64,000 nucleotides of DNA from Coprinus comatus (lineage: Eukaryota > Basidiomycota > Agaricomycetes > Agaricales > Agaricaceae), in the NCBI GenBank assembly GCA_034638255.1, contig JAWPGT010000017.1:310001-374000 (forward strand). The letters run 5' to 3'. Made by a program: the position numbers and the translations under genes. This document shows positions 23,350 through 35,864 of this stretch, piece by piece (position 1 is the stretch's first letter; each line of letters opens with the position of its first letter). The notes under the pieces are model-generated. The model did no database searches. It was not told the origin of the DNA and was given only the letters and a program-made list of their open reading frames with translations.

Positions 23350-25140
23350 TTATGCGCGTGAAGCTATAGTAATCCCTGTGAAAGCACCCTGGAATAACAA
23401 ATGCCATTCGGTTAAGGGCAGTAACATTTTCGAATGCAACTTCGTATATTCAATGTAATTGGATGAGGCTGATGTTGACCGAATCTGAAGCTCAAATGAC
23501 ATTCTCTCAAGTTCCTTCAAATATCTGCAAGGATATTAATTAAAATGTCAAGACGAGGCAGATTACTATAACGAATATACTCACTGAATGAGTAATTTTA
23601 GTCCTAATGTACAACATTCACGTTTGATGTCAGACATATATTTGAACTTCCTATCTTGTGGTTGCTCCGACAATTTCTGCGATATATTGTCCAAGCTCCT
23701 TACCAGTCGAGCTCGAAAAGCAGTCTAAAAGGAAAGAGAAGATGATGAAAATCTGTATTGTGACTTAGCTAGTAGACAACTTACCGGGGGATTGCCCTCC
23801 ATGGCCTGTTTGCATCTATCAACGTATTTGCATGCAATAACATACAACTTTTCAAGAGTAGAATCATTCTTATTTTCTGGAACAATAGGATGTGAGGGGA
23901 GTCCGGAGTTCTGAGTACCGGCTGTTTGTGTGTCCCACAATCGAGCACTTCCATTATTTGCATTTACATCTTCTGAAGTTTGCCCTAGATCAAGGGGCAT
24001 CTGAGTGCACCCATAAGTACAAGTTGCCGGTGTTGTTGTATGTCCTGCTAATCCATCTCGAGTAGATCTATTCTCTTCTGGAGATTGAACTAATACAGGT
24101 ACCCTTCCTTCAGTAGTGGCACGACGTTGTCTTGAGCCCTCAGCAGCTTCCTGAATATTCTTGTCCTCAGGATTGTCAAATCTTGGAGGCATGTGTGAGC
24201 TTCCAGATCCAAACTGGGGCCCTGTTGATTCTTGCACAATGGCACTGGCACGCCGAGGAGCGTCACTCGAAAAAATTGGCATCTCGTGTTCGGATGCCAT
24301 TGGGCTTTCCGACATTGTTGCACGGTTACTGGCCCACGAACTACGATCATCCAACGAGTCTTCCCGCGTTAAATCAGGTGGGCGATAATTGTAGTGATCT
24401 TCCCATAGCCCATGAGAGTAGTTGTTCGCACTAGAAGTATCTGAACCTGAAGTGTCAGCATCTTCTTGTCCAGCCTTACCGTTCCGACACATCGATCGAC
24501 GAACAGCTGGTGAGTAAATTAATATCACTGATTGTTCCGGGCTTTCATAAGTATAGTTTCTATCAGGTCTTTCCTCGGAAGTTGCCATATTCATCGTAGA
24601 TGGACCAGCCCAAGGAGGAAGAATATCAATATCAGACATGCGGTCTTCTGTACTATCGGATTCCGTTGATGAGTCCTCTGCATCGGGTCCCGTTGATAAA
24701 CTCTCTGTATCGGATTCCGATGATGAGCTCTCTGTACTATCAGACCCCGTTGGTGAAGAATTTGCACGTATGTTATCGTTTCTTGATGATCTTGGTGTGG
24801 CATAAGAGTAGTAGTGGTTTGGTTCTGGGTCACAAAAAGGAGCATGAGGGTTTGGTTCTGGGGCACGGAAGGGGAAGACGAATGGTCTACTAGGAGGTGC
24901 TTGGTCAGGAAAATGTTCAGGTCCAGGCTCGGCATGGTGTCGGCAAAAGGGATTCCTAGCAAAACTATTATTGAGGTGAGGATCATCAATGGGAGCAGTA
25001 GCCATGCTGCGGAAGAGAATAGTAACAATCCTGTCGGATGCATTTCTTATCTCTCGGCGTAGGTCTTGAGCCAAAGTATCTGTGGGGCACCCACAAGGCC
25101 TGCCAAACATTGGGAAGCCACCTGGGTGATGTCCGTTCAT
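23350..25140 (-). CDS. Hypothetical Ser/Asp-rich protein, 556 aa
   Basis: Three exons, 25140-23785, 23724-23585 and 23524-23350, total 1671 bases with matching phases (NPP|TAFRARL and LIQ|YLKEL). Most of the protein is low-complexity and probably disordered: an N-terminal stretch with FRRE-type helix (AQDLRREIRNASDRIVTILF), proline-rich segments, then acidic Ser repeats around residues 125-170 (ESSSSESDTESLSTGPD). The C-terminal 120 residues look folded and helical (LEKLYVIACKYVDRCKQAM, RARLVRSLDNISQKL, YLKELERMSFELQIRS). No signal peptide, membrane segment or known motif is seen. It sits between the inverted arms and MFS gene B on the same strand as both MFS genes. Confidence 0.72.
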
Positions 25141-26165
25141 TGTTTGAGAACTTGGGGGTTGAATGCCAGTGATAGAAAGTAATATGTAGGTAGCTTGAGG
25201 TTGATTTGATATATCAAAGGTATGTCAGCCTGAGTGTTATTATATATGGTCGATATCCTTTTGTCATTGACATGGGGACCACTCCTTTGCTTCTTGTGTC
25301 GTAAAGAGAAATTTAGGATCACAAAAGTGTGGGCAGTGCTGAGTGTAGTGCTAACCTGTACTTCAACCAGCCCAATTGTTCGCCGTTGTATTTTTTTTTT
25401 TGATTCAATTGAAAGATGTGGCAGGAGAAAAGATGTTTTTGGCACGCCTTTTCAGAGACAAAGGATCTAAAAATATACGGTTCTTCATCAATCATTTCGG
25501 CCATTTCCGGTCTAAGGTCGTTATCACAGGTTATCATCATCTCCCCAAAGTATCTATTGAATACCATTAATAACATTGATATGTATATTGTCTCCCAAAC
25601 TTGGGTCAAATACATTATTGTGATGATCACCGAAAAAAACAATACACTCGATCACTCACTATTCGTGATGACCATTACTCATCATAACAAACAAATGACA
25701 TGGTATTATTGTTCTTGTTCTTATTTCTTCAGATGAAACACTTCTCTAACTTCTGATCAAAAAATTTGATAGAGATGACACATAGTATAAGATAAGTAAT
25801 TTATGGATAAGTCGTGCTACCTTTGCTATATGTATATCATCACAATTGCGAAGAAAGGTAACTAGTTCTAGACCATAACCTCAACGTTCAACGCCCAATT
25901 GCTACAATTTGAATAAGTATATTGTACAACCCATCTATGTGGTACTTAATAGAGAGAATGAATTTAATGATAGGTCGATTATTTGAGATGAGATTTATTT
26001 TATGATTTTGTTGATAAACTATGGCTACTGCTAGGGCTAAGAGGCGTAAATATTCAATGACTGAAGTCATTATATGATCAACAGAACACATTATCACCAT
26101 TGGAAGAAGTAGCAATCATCTTTACTTACATCACTTCTCGTCATGTACTGATGAGTCTGTTCATC
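25141..26165. other. 1.0-kb intergenic region
   Basis: Upstream of the Ser/Asp-rich gene and downstream of MFS B. Overlapping frames on both strands (25234-25736) show no domain. No gene or RNA recognised. Confidence 0.45.
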
Positions 26166-28549
26166 CTAAGCGTCAACAGTAGAATCACCCATCTTGAGTC
26201 TCCATTCTTCGCCTTTATACATAAGGCCTACCACCGGCAAAAACGTGATCACACTAAGTGATATGTGAGATATACTGTATACATCTTTCGTAGATTGATT
26301 GGACAAACCAAATGGCTGCGAACACAGTAGAAGACCATTGAAAGCCGATCTATAGAAACAAGGTGTCAGTCCTCCAGGGGGTTACAACGTCATTCGGTAG
26401 TGATTTACCGCATCTCCAAATGGGATGCTTAACGGAGGTGTGCATGGTTAGTGCGTTTACGAATTGCTCGTGGTAGTACTACACTGAGGAAAACTGCTCA
26501 CGAATAAAAGCCCAATGTTAAACCAAAGACTTGCCGGATAAAGCTTTCTTAAAGGGTTAATTTTGTGGTCCATGGAGCGTAAGAAGGTTCACGTACCCGA
26601 AACAAATACTCGCATCATTACTACGAGAATTGTAACAGTCATTGCAGCTGTAGGTGTAGCATACAGAGGAGACAATTTGCACTACATGGAATAAAGTGTT
26701 GTTGAGTTGAAGCCGCTAGTGGATGCATAGAAAGATACATACTCCCAAAGCAAGCCACGGCTATGAGGGGTTTATGAGTCTTTCAATACGATCAAATGTA
26801 TTATATCCTACATACCCATTCCAATGCAAGGTGGAATGTAAGTATGCGCATATTGAATTGTAAAGCCATCTAAAATTTAGGAGCTTTAATCAGCATTTTT
26901 GGGTTTGATAGTGAGGAACTCAAACTTGCATCTATAGACCCGACATCAGTTAACAAAGAAAAAATAGTGTTGAGGTTGAAGCATACAATAAGAGTCCCAT
27001 GGGAACAGTAATTGCCCCAGTCCATATTCCTTGTAGACGAACCTCTACCGCAGCGGTTTGACCTTTTTCCAAAGCTTTCCTACGAGCACGTTGCATCATA
27101 GAATCAGTAACTGGACCTGAACAAAGCTCTCCGAGTGAGCTATTTACATCTTTAGTAGGTCTCAACAATGGAAATGCTAGGTACTGACGCTCCAACAAGA
27201 AGGCTTATACCATTGGCAAGCCTGAGTAATGGAGGTAAAATTAATGACCGAGCATCCATAAATGCAAACACGTACCCGTTTTGCACGGTGTTGAAGTGAT
27301 ATATTCGCGTAAACAGTGCAGTCAAGGTTAGAGCAGGTTCAATTGAGGCGAACCCATAAACGACGCCACTGTTGTAAATGTGCATGTGCGTTAGTGTACA
27401 CTTATAGTCTATATGTATTGTAGTTTACTTACTAAAACAAAGCTGGGAAGAGCACTGACGGATATTTGAGCATACTCAAAGGCCTAATGAAAAAGTCCCT
27501 TTTATGAAGATGGCGCCCGGGAAACGAGTACCACAGGCTGAGCCGTTGGCGATATGCCCAAAATGACAAAGGGGGTGATAGGTAGGTTTCGCCTTGTTTT
27601 ACTAGTTCCTTATACTGGAGATCCTCAAGGTCGTGGTGTTTGACAAGATTCGCAAAGAGTTCGTCGTAAGCATTATCTGGCCTGAGAAATATAGTTTCTG
27701 GTAGAAGGAATAAACACACTAATAGCATTGCACCTAAAATGTAGTAGTAGTTAGTGGCAAGTGGCAGGGTTGAATTTATGCGGCTATTTGAAGTATACGT
27801 ACCGTTCATCATTGCCGCTACCCAAAAGCACCATCTCCACCCGTGACTGCGGGCAATATAACCCCCGATCTATGTACCCTGTAAGCTTGAGAATGATCAT
27901 ATGTGATTTCGCCTACAATTGGAGCGAGATGCCCGCCATTCGTAAACATTACAGTGTACAAACCCATGGCTTTACCTCTTTCGTGCATGTAACACATGTC
28001 TGAAATTGTCCCGGCACCAAGTACCGCAGCCGTGGCAGCTCCCGCCCCATTGAAGATTCGTGAAATGATCAGAGTACTGTATGACTTGGCCTCAGCGGCT
28101 CCAATGGAGCATCCGAGTCCAACAAGGAGGGTGAAGAGGTAAACAGGTCGTCTACCGTACACATTTGCAATGGGTACAAGGAAGAGAGGTCCGATGGCAT
28201 TTGCGCCGATTGCGATTGTTGACTGATAGGTAGCAGTGACCGGGGAAATATTGAATTCTTCAGCCATAGGTACTATAGCTGGGTGAATAACGGCTATATT
28301 CGATGTTGCCAGGAATGCGAGGATGGATATTTGTATTAAGATAGCCCCCTTTAGCCACTTTGAAGAGTTTAGAATATAAATTAGAAATGTATTGGTGATG
28401 CTTACTTTGGGATAGTTGAGAGGGTCATCCGCGAACGTGCTCGGCTGTGGAACAAGCGGTAGCGCAGTTTTGTCCAATTTTATTGGGCTTTGAGGAATGG
28501 TATCTATGAATTTAGGCGAGTCAAGCTTTTCATCAGACGAAGTTTGCAT
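26166..28549 (-). CDS. MFS transporter B, Hol1-like (DHA1 group)
   Basis: Paralogue of MFS A with the same exon plan: 28549-28406, 28357-27917, 27869-27803, 27733-27433, 27368-27276, 27221-27189 and 27139-26987, then short C-terminal exons to a TAG at 26166. Start MQTSSDEKLDSPKF was chosen because it aligns with the start of gene A. Signatures: LPLVPQPS ... DPLNYPK, IANVYGRRPVYLFTLLVGLG, FNGAGAATAAVLGAGTISDM, IGGYIARSHGWRWCFW, VQNG|LANGISLLVGA|SLGEL, and at the end YKGEEWRLKMGDSTVDA. The late segment QIVSSVCYTYSCNDCYNSRS is identical to gene A at protein level although many codons differ, showing purifying selection. Intron 1 (28358-28405) is 48 bases, a multiple of three, without a stop. A micro-exon near 26900-26985 is unresolved. 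Plasma-membrane transporter, substrate unknown. Confidence 0.88.
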
Positions 28550-28996
28550 CACAGAAAGTGTTTCCAATTCAAAGGCCAAAGACTTCTTATATCTTATCAA
28601 ATGGTTCTCACAGACCCACAACGAATAAAGTAGAATTATCACACAGATCTTTATTCCATTTGAAGCGACCCAGGACAATACATGGTTGGTTTAGAGGCGA
28701 TTTGTGGTCCAGGGAAAGGGTAGAGCATAAGATGGTCATTTCGAATTCGCGGTACATACAATTTTCTAGAAAAAAATGGGGTTTAATAAAATGTTTGTGT
28801 AGTTGCTAGCTCACCGGAATGATACTTAGCACTCTCACGTCCTCTCACACTAAGAAAAGATGCGGAAGACAAGGTACCAATTAAGCAGTTGTTTGGAATA
28901 GATGATGGTAGCAAATATTATGCACACGTGAGAATGACACGCCTAAAGTTATTGACGTGTAAGGGGCTGAAATAATATCGGTTTATATCCCTCAGA
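28550..28996. promoter_or_regulatory. Divergent promoter region, MFS B / glucosidase II
   Basis: The 447 bases between two outward-facing start codons must hold both promoters. A TATA-like TTTATATCCC lies just before the glucosidase start (28982-28991). No conserved operator can be named. Confidence 0.4.
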
Positions 28997-31900
28997 ATGC
29001 GGTCTTGGACGCTGCTTGGGCTAGCAGTCTTCCTGGTCGTCCAAGACTCTTTGGCTTTTAAGGCCCATGACTTCAAAACATGTTCTCAATCAGGTTTCTG
29101 CAGACGAGGCAGAACACTTTCGACACGGGCAAGGGAATCCAAGGGTAGTTGGAAATCACCATACTCTGTCGTCACCGACTCTGTTTCCATTAATCCAAGC
29201 GAAGCATCTTTTACTGCTCGTGTAACGTCGTCATTGTATCCCGACATCAAGTTTGGTTTGGAGTTGCGTGTTCATGACGATGGTGTTGTTAGAGTACGCA
29301 TGGACGAAATCGACGGACTCGACGTGCGTTACGACGAGGCGGCATCCTGGGCGTTGATTTCGGAACCTAAAATCAGCAATACTATCCGTTGGACCTCTGG
29401 AAAGAAGGAAGTTCGAGCTGTTTACGGCGAGAAGAAAAACATCGAGGTCCTAGTCTCCTATGAACCCCTTCGTATAACTTTACTCCAAAACGGAAAAGAG
29501 CAAGTCGTCCTCAATGGTCAAGGTCTCCTTCACATGGAGCACTTCCGTACAAAAGCTGTCGAGGAGAATAAGGTTGTAGAGGGTGAAGGCGAGAGCGAGG
29601 GCGGTGAAGCTGCACAGGAAGTACTGAAGCAGGAGAATCCGCGAGCTTGGTTTGAAGGAGAAACAGAGGATGCTTACTGGGAAGAGACATTCTCTTCTTG
29701 GACGGATAGCAAACCTAAAGGTGAATCTATGCCTGGCTCTTCTTTAGATCGGTTTAACCACATACGACAGGTCCCGAGTCGCTATCCCTGGATATCAATT
29801 TCCCTAATCATGGTACTGTTTACGGTATTCCTCAACACGCCACCCGACTTGCACTTCCAACAACCACCGGGGAAAATGCCTTCTTTTCCGACCCATACCG
29901 GTTGTACAACGCCGATGTTTTCGAGTATCTGGACTCGTCTCCTGTCTCACTTTATGGTTCAATCCCCGTTATGCACGCACACTCGGCTGGCTCTACCGTT
30001 GGAGTTTTCAATGCCATTGCTTCGGAAACTTGGATCGATGTTTCTCATGCTTCTGACCAGTCAACTGAAACCCACTGGGTCTCCGAATCTGGTATTCTTG
30101 ATGTCTTCCTGTTGCCAGGTCCTACACCAGAGGATATCTTCAAGCAATACACTAAACTGACTGGAACGCCTGTTCTCCCTGCCCAATGGTCATTGGGTTA
30201 TCATCAATGTCGTTGGAATTATGTTAGCTCGGACGACGTTCGCACTGTTCAGAAACGTTTTGACGAGGAAGACATGCCCGTTGACGTTCTCTGGCTGGAT
30301 ATTGAATACTCTGAGGATCATAAATACTTCATGTGGGAACAGAAGTCCTTCCCAGACCCAGTTGAAATGGTCAACGACGTAGCTGCTCTTGGTCGCAAGG
30401 TAAGTGTTCCACGAATGATTTATGTTTCAAACCAACCAACCTGAATGTAGATGGTGGTCATCGTTGATCCTCACCTTAAACGCACTTCAAGCTACCCGGT
30501 TTACCAGAAAGCTTCCGAACTTGAGGTTCTCGTCAAACCTAAGAGTGGTGAAGGAGAATATGAGGGTTGGTGCTGGTCGGGCAGTAGTTCTTGGATTGAC
30601 TTCTTCAACCCCGGTGCATGGGATTGGTGGAAATCTCTTTTCAAACCGTACCAACTTGAGAATGGTGCGTGGTCTTGGACTCAAAGCACCGAGGATGTTC
30701 ATATTTGGAACGACATGAACGAGGTAAGCAAATCCTAACGCTAGTTGTCGTTTTTGAGCTCACATGTTCTACAGCCTTCTGTGTTTAATGGCCCGGAAAT
30801 TACTATGCCTAAAGACAATGTCCACTATGGTGGATGGGAGCACCGTGATGTTCACAATATCAACGGCATGCTTTTCGTGAGTTATAATCATGCGGATATA
30901 TGAATGTACCTCTGAGGTTTTCTATCTTTAGTCCAATCATACATGGCAAGCCGTCCATGACCGCTCTGACCCTCCCAGACGTCCTTTCGTACTCACTCGT
31001 TCCTTCTACGCTGGCTCTCAACGTTTCGGGGCAATGTGGACAGGTGACAATCTCGGAACTTGGGAACACATGGCAGTTGGTATCAAGATGACCCTTTCCA
31101 ACAGCATCGCCGGTATGAGCAATGTTGGATGTATGTGTTTTCATTATTTTCAAAGTTCGGAATAAACTCTGATATCATACCTAGCTGATGTTGGTGGTTT
31201 CTTCGGTAATCCTGAGCCTGAGATGCTTGTCCGCTGGTACCAAGTTGGGGCCTTCGCCCCCTTCTTCCGTGCTCATGCGCATATTGATACCAAGCGACGT
31301 GAACCATTCTTGCTTGAGGAACCCTACAAGTCATATGTACGCAGTATCTTGCGCCTCAGGTACTCAATGCTGCCCATCTGGTATACCCAGTTCCGCGAGA
31401 CTACTGTCACCGGATTGCCTATTATGAGGTCAGCATCCTAGATATATTTATTCAAGTTGAGAGAGACTGACGCTTGCGATAGGCCTCACTATGTGATGTT
31501 CCCCAAGGACAAGAACGGCTTTGACTTGGATGACCAGTACTTCATTGGTTCCTCAGGTCTTTTGGTCAAACCCGTTACCGAGAAGGGTGCCACCGAAGCC
31601 AAAGTCTACATCCCCGAAGACCAAGTTTATTACGACTACTTTAATTTCCTTGCCTACCGCGGTGCATCATATGGAAAGACCATCACTGTCCCTGCAGCCC
31701 TCTACAACATTCCTCTCTTCATTCGTGGTGGTTCCATCATCACAACACGTGAAAGACCTCGTCGTGCATCTACCGCTATGAAACTTGATCCTTTCACTCT
31801 ACGTGTTGCTTTGAGCAAAGTTGGAACTGCAAAGGGAGAGTTGTATCTTGATGATGGTGTGACTTATGAACATGAGAAGGGTAACCTTGTTTGGAGACAA

Positions 31901-32251
31901 TTTACAGCCGACAAGTCAAAGAAAAAGGCATTGTTGAGGATTTCAAGTAGTGATTTGGCTGCACAGAACGCAAATGCTGCTGTGGACAGTGTTGCACTCC
32001 GTGATGCTTATACTCCTGCTAACACTTTTGCGAAGAGCATTAAGGATGTGAGGGTTGAGAAGATCATTGTTGTGGGATTGGATAGGAAGCCGAAGAGTGT
32101 TAAGATTGAAGGTGAAAAGGAGGAATTGAGCTGGGAGTGGAATGAAGGTGCTGGTGCTTCAGGGAAGAAGGATGGTGTACCTGCGAGTGTGTTGGTAATT
32201 AAGGACCCGAAGGTTTTCGTGGTCAAAGATTGGAGTATTGTTGTTGCGTAA
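28997..32251 (+). CDS. ROT2: Glucosidase II alpha subunit (GH31)
   Basis: Seven exons, 28997-29720, 29771-30399, 30451-30723, 30775-30876, 30932-31130, 31185-31428 and 31483-32251, join to 979 aa, the usual size. The enzyme trims the two inner alpha-1,3-glucoses from N-glycans in the ER lumen, controlling the calnexin cycle; its beta-subunit partner is not in the window. Evidence: signal peptide ([20 protein letters not shown]), the N-terminal cysteine motif CSQSGFCRR, the GH31 nucleophile block IWNDMNEPSVFNG (Asp of NDMNE), the acid/base region [21 protein letters not shown], and the distal FIRGGSII barrel. No ER-retention tail is present, as expected for the alpha subunit. The exon 5/6 junction was chosen because it restores GSDVGG. 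Nothing appears broken. Confidence 0.95.
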
Positions 32252-32510
32252 ATGAATATGAGTACTGGTAGTTCGGGGTCTTCTAATATTATTATCACCA
32301 AAAAATCAAATACCCTCATCTATCTTCAATTTATAGTGTGAGCGCATAGTCTTCGACAGGTGAAGTCGAAGTCTGGCGAAGTCAACAGTTAGTAATGGAC
32401 TCGACAGAATTTGCTATAGATAAGCCGGACGCGTGACTCGGAAGGTCAGAATAACACAATCGGGTCAACAATGCGGCACACCAACGCTCTTGAACTCATA
32501 CCACTACATA

Positions 32511-34136
32511 ATGTCAACCAAAAGCAAATGGGATCAACCAAGTCCATCTTCGGAAACCGATAAAAACCAAAATACAAATGCTGAAACAACCATTGACAAA
32601 CTCAATGGAAACAATCAAACTCTTGAAGGTGGAAAAACTGCTTCGGAAGCGGCTGCAGCTGCAGCCGCCATTGCTGCTAAGATTGCAGCTCAATTTGCTA
32701 GTGGGGTTTTGAAAGATGAGGCCGCGTTTCAGAAGGATGTGGATATTAATGATGTTAGGAATAGATATATGTTGACTAAGGGTGGCACCCAACAACAGGT
32801 ATGTCTTTTTTCTTCTCCCTTCTCTGTGTGGATATAGAGATAACGATGGTTGTGTATTGTAGATTCATGAAGAAACGGGGGCTTCAATAAGTACTAAAGG
32901 AATATGGTATCCCGATAGAAGTAAAGCCACAGAGAAAGATCCTCCACTCCATTTACGTATAACGGCTCCTACTCAAGAAGCGCTCAATAAAGCTTTAGCG
33001 AGAGTGGATGAACTGATGCATGCTGATTTGGGTCCTTTGGTAGAGGATAAGAAAAGCGCAAGAGATAAGAGGAGATGGCCTGAGGAAAAGATGGTAATTG
33101 GATTGGAGAATATTCGGAATTTCAATATTAGGGCGAAAGTCGTTGGGCCAAGCGTATGTCTTTTTTTATTTAACCATTTTCAAGTTATTAGGTTGAGCTG
33201 ACTGATGGGTTAATAGGGATAATTCGTAAAATATATTCAGCAAGAGACTGGTACGCGGGTGCAGATCAAAGGTCTCGGGTCTGGGTTTATTGAACAAGAA
33301 ACGGGTAGGGAGAGTGAAGAACCTTTATATATCCACATCACGTACGTCTCCTGTTTTCCTCTTTTTTATGCGCTTGTAATGTGGGCCTAACAAATGTATA
33401 TCTTACAGAGGACCAGACGAAGGCCAGGTCCATCACGCAAAAGTCCTGACCGAAGATCTTCTCGTCGTGGTCAGACAGGAACACGCGAAGATGCAAGCGT
33501 TGTTACAGCAACAGCAGATGGAATTACAACAAGTGCAAGCACAATATGCTGCTTACAGTGCTATGGCAGCGGTAGGTGTCATCCCGAGTATCCTGTCTAT
33601 CTTTTTATTCTCTTGTAAAGTCATGAAACTAACATTATCTTTCTTACTAACCCCTCACTTCTTCATTTTCCCTTTCCCATACATTCCTGTTTGTGTATCT
33701 CTTTCTCCTTGGGCGTTTTGATATATAAATAGGGATATGCGCCACCACCACCGACAAATGCTCCTCCTCCACCTCCAGGCGAACAACCTCCAGCACCTGA
33801 TCCAAATTCGACCACTACACCTGCTGGTGTATATAATCCCGCGCAAACTGTAATGGCTCAAAATGGTGCTCCACCAGCAGCTTCCGATCAGGCTGGCCAA
33901 GATGCTTTCACTGCTTACTGGTAAGTAGGACTTGAAATACAAGTATATGTTCAAGTTACTAATCTTTATATTACAGGGCGGCATATGGTTATGACGTCAA
34001 CTCACCGCAATTTAAGGAATGGGCTGCACAACAACAGTCACAGTACAGTCAATATTATACTAACGTTGGTGCTACTGCTGGAGGCCCGGCACCTCCACCA
34101 TCTGGCGATGCTCCACCCCCACCGCCGCCAGCGTAA
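32511..34136 (+). CDS. KHDC4/BLOM7-like KH-domain protein, with in-frame stop
   Basis: Six exons, 32511-32798, 32863-33153, 33217-33341, 33409-33571, 33733-33920 and 33977-34136, total 1215 bases in consistent phase (404 codons). The human homologue KHDC4 helps 5' splice-site choice. Domains: Ala-rich start (EAAAAAAAIAAKIAAQFA), a first KH-like block (YMLTKGGTQQQIHEETGASI), the KHDC4-type KH domain (KMVIGLENIRNFNIRAKVVG ... YIQQETGTRVQIKGLGSGF), a Gln-rich coiled stretch, and a Pro-rich tail with APPPPPGE and DAFTAYWAAYGYDV. Odd: using the best acceptor, codon 2 of exon 3 is TAA (33220-33222), inside the GXXG-like loop. An acceptor at 33239-33240 (TATTCAG) would skip exactly eight codons, including the stop, and stay in frame. 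The start at 32511 is preferred over 32433 because it opens the conserved N-terminus. Confidence 0.85.
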
Positions 34137-34608
34137 AGGGTTGCTTGAATGTATAATAACTTGAGGTGATACTTTTTTGCTCAAAAAATTGTTGTTTGGA
34201 TGCTATTCTCAGGTTTGGGGCTTTGATTCTTTCGTTGTTTTTTCTACACTTTTTGGTTTGCTACTTGGGGTGCGGGTAGGTGTCGTTTTTGGGCTCATAA
34301 TTTGTTATCGTATCTACCTATGAACAATACATGTTTGATCCCAAACTACTTAGAGTCAGGTTCATTTGAACGTACTCCCCGAACGTACATTGATTTCCTT
34401 TGATTTTAGGCATATGTAGTTCAAGTAGATATACATAATCAGCAATAGCGAGGAAGGAATTTATAGCTGGGTTTCCATGTTTGTTCTACTGTTCTTGTGT
34501 ATTGGGCGAATTATGTCGAATTATGTTGGTTGAGGGGCAGGTGACGCGCGGTGGTGGAGAGTCGGAACATGGGATCAAGGGGAAAGTCAGAAATATTGGT
34601 TCAGCCTT
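34137..34608. other. Convergent 3' intergenic region
   Basis: Lies between the 3' ends of the KH gene and the RS-rich gene. T-rich runs right after the KH stop are compatible with its 3' UTR. No gene seen. Confidence 0.5.
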
Positions 34609-35755
34609 TCATATGTCATCGAACGCAGTTCCGTCCATACGGACACCCAGACTCTGCGATATATCCATACCAAGAAGTTTCATTTTGGCCACCTGAAGAG
34701 TTGTTAGAATTCAATAGTTAAAATGACCCCACCACAAACTAACCTGGGTACGTTCGTTTTGCACTTTCCTTAGTGCCTCTAGCTGTTCGCGAGACATGTA
34801 GGATTCTTTCTCGACAGCTTTCCGTTTATGTGAACTCGTTAGGGCACGTAGGTCCGCTTGTGGATCATACCCATCGTCAGTTGGTGGAAGGAATTCTCCT
34901 TGACGAAGTGCGTTCATCCGTCGTTCGTATTTCTCCATGTCATAGAACTTCTCATGCGGTAGTGTCGCTATGAACAGCATTGGCGATAGCTCCCATAATA
35001 ATAATTATAACGCACCAGTATTGAAATCCTCTAAGAAATGAGCAAACTCTTTCTTCTCCTGGTCTTTTGAGAGTGTTTCGGGATTGATTTTTCGTTCCTC
35101 GACAAGCCACGCATGGAATTCGGCGCCTTTTGTGTAGAGACTTTGTACGATGTTAGTCAGAAATCAGGTAATGGGCATAAATAAAAAGACACTCACTCAA
35201 TCTCTGTGATAATGCCATATTTCCCCCAATGTGAAGAGGAACCTTTTTGATCCTGTTAATGACACTGATCAGTCGGTTGTCTCAGTTGCTATGTTAATTT
35301 AATTATCATACTTTTTTCTTCTCTTTCTTCCTCTTCTTATCCTTCTTCCGCTCCTTACTTGAGTCTCTTCGTTTATGCTTCTTCTCTTTCTTTCGACGCT
35401 TTCTCTCGCCTTCTGACTCGTCACTGCTGGAGGAGAGTGATCGTGAGCGCCTCTTTTTGGCTCTGTCCCTTCGATCTCTCGACCGTGACAGGGAACGAGA
35501 GCGACGTTGGCGAGAGCGAGAACGAGAACGAGAGTCCCTGCGAGTGCGTTCCCTTTCCCTTGATCGTGAGCGAGGGCGGTAATCGCGGTGTCCGTCTCGT
35601 TCACGGGGATGGACCCTGTCTCTGGAAGTTGCCCTTCGTGGACTCCGACTTCGACTTTTGTCCCGGCCTGGCCTCTCTTCACGATGTCGTCTATTGTCTT
35701 CACGATGGCCTGTTCTTTCTCTGGATCTCGATCTTACCCTTTCACGACTGGACAT
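34609..35755 (-). CDS. RS-rich protein of the style cell-cycle inhibitor 1 (SCI1) family
   Basis: Five exons, 35755-35312, 35252-35197, 35140-35016, 34967-34744 and 34692-34609, total 933 bases, 310 aa. The N-terminal half is a dense Arg-Ser region (RSRSRERERTRRDSRSRSRS) followed by a Lys-rich run, typical of nuclear-speckle proteins. The C-terminal domain has HWGKYGIITEIDLYTKGAEF, FHAWLVEERKIN, FLEDFNTATLPHEKFYDMEK and, in the last exon, KMKLLGMDISQSLGVRMDG. The KYGII...EF..W...K and EDFNTATLPH.K.Y pattern is what I know from plant SCI1, a nuclear regulator of cell proliferation. A splicing-linked nuclear role is inferred. MSSRERV was taken as the start; an ATG five codons upstream (35770) is possible. 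It is divergent from the tRNA and F-BAR gene. Confidence 0.85.
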
Positions 35756-35864
35756 GACTGTGATGACCAAATGGTTAGAGCGACCCTGGTACGAGTAGTT
35801 GTGAGAACATTGGTACTTGTTTGGTGCTATGTGTGATTAGCGGTGGCCAATATTACTTGACAAG

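Noticed and set aside
35359..35836. Plus-strand open frames of 132 and 82 codons
   Set aside because: They are antisense shadows of the Arg-Ser coding repeat of the SCI1-like gene.
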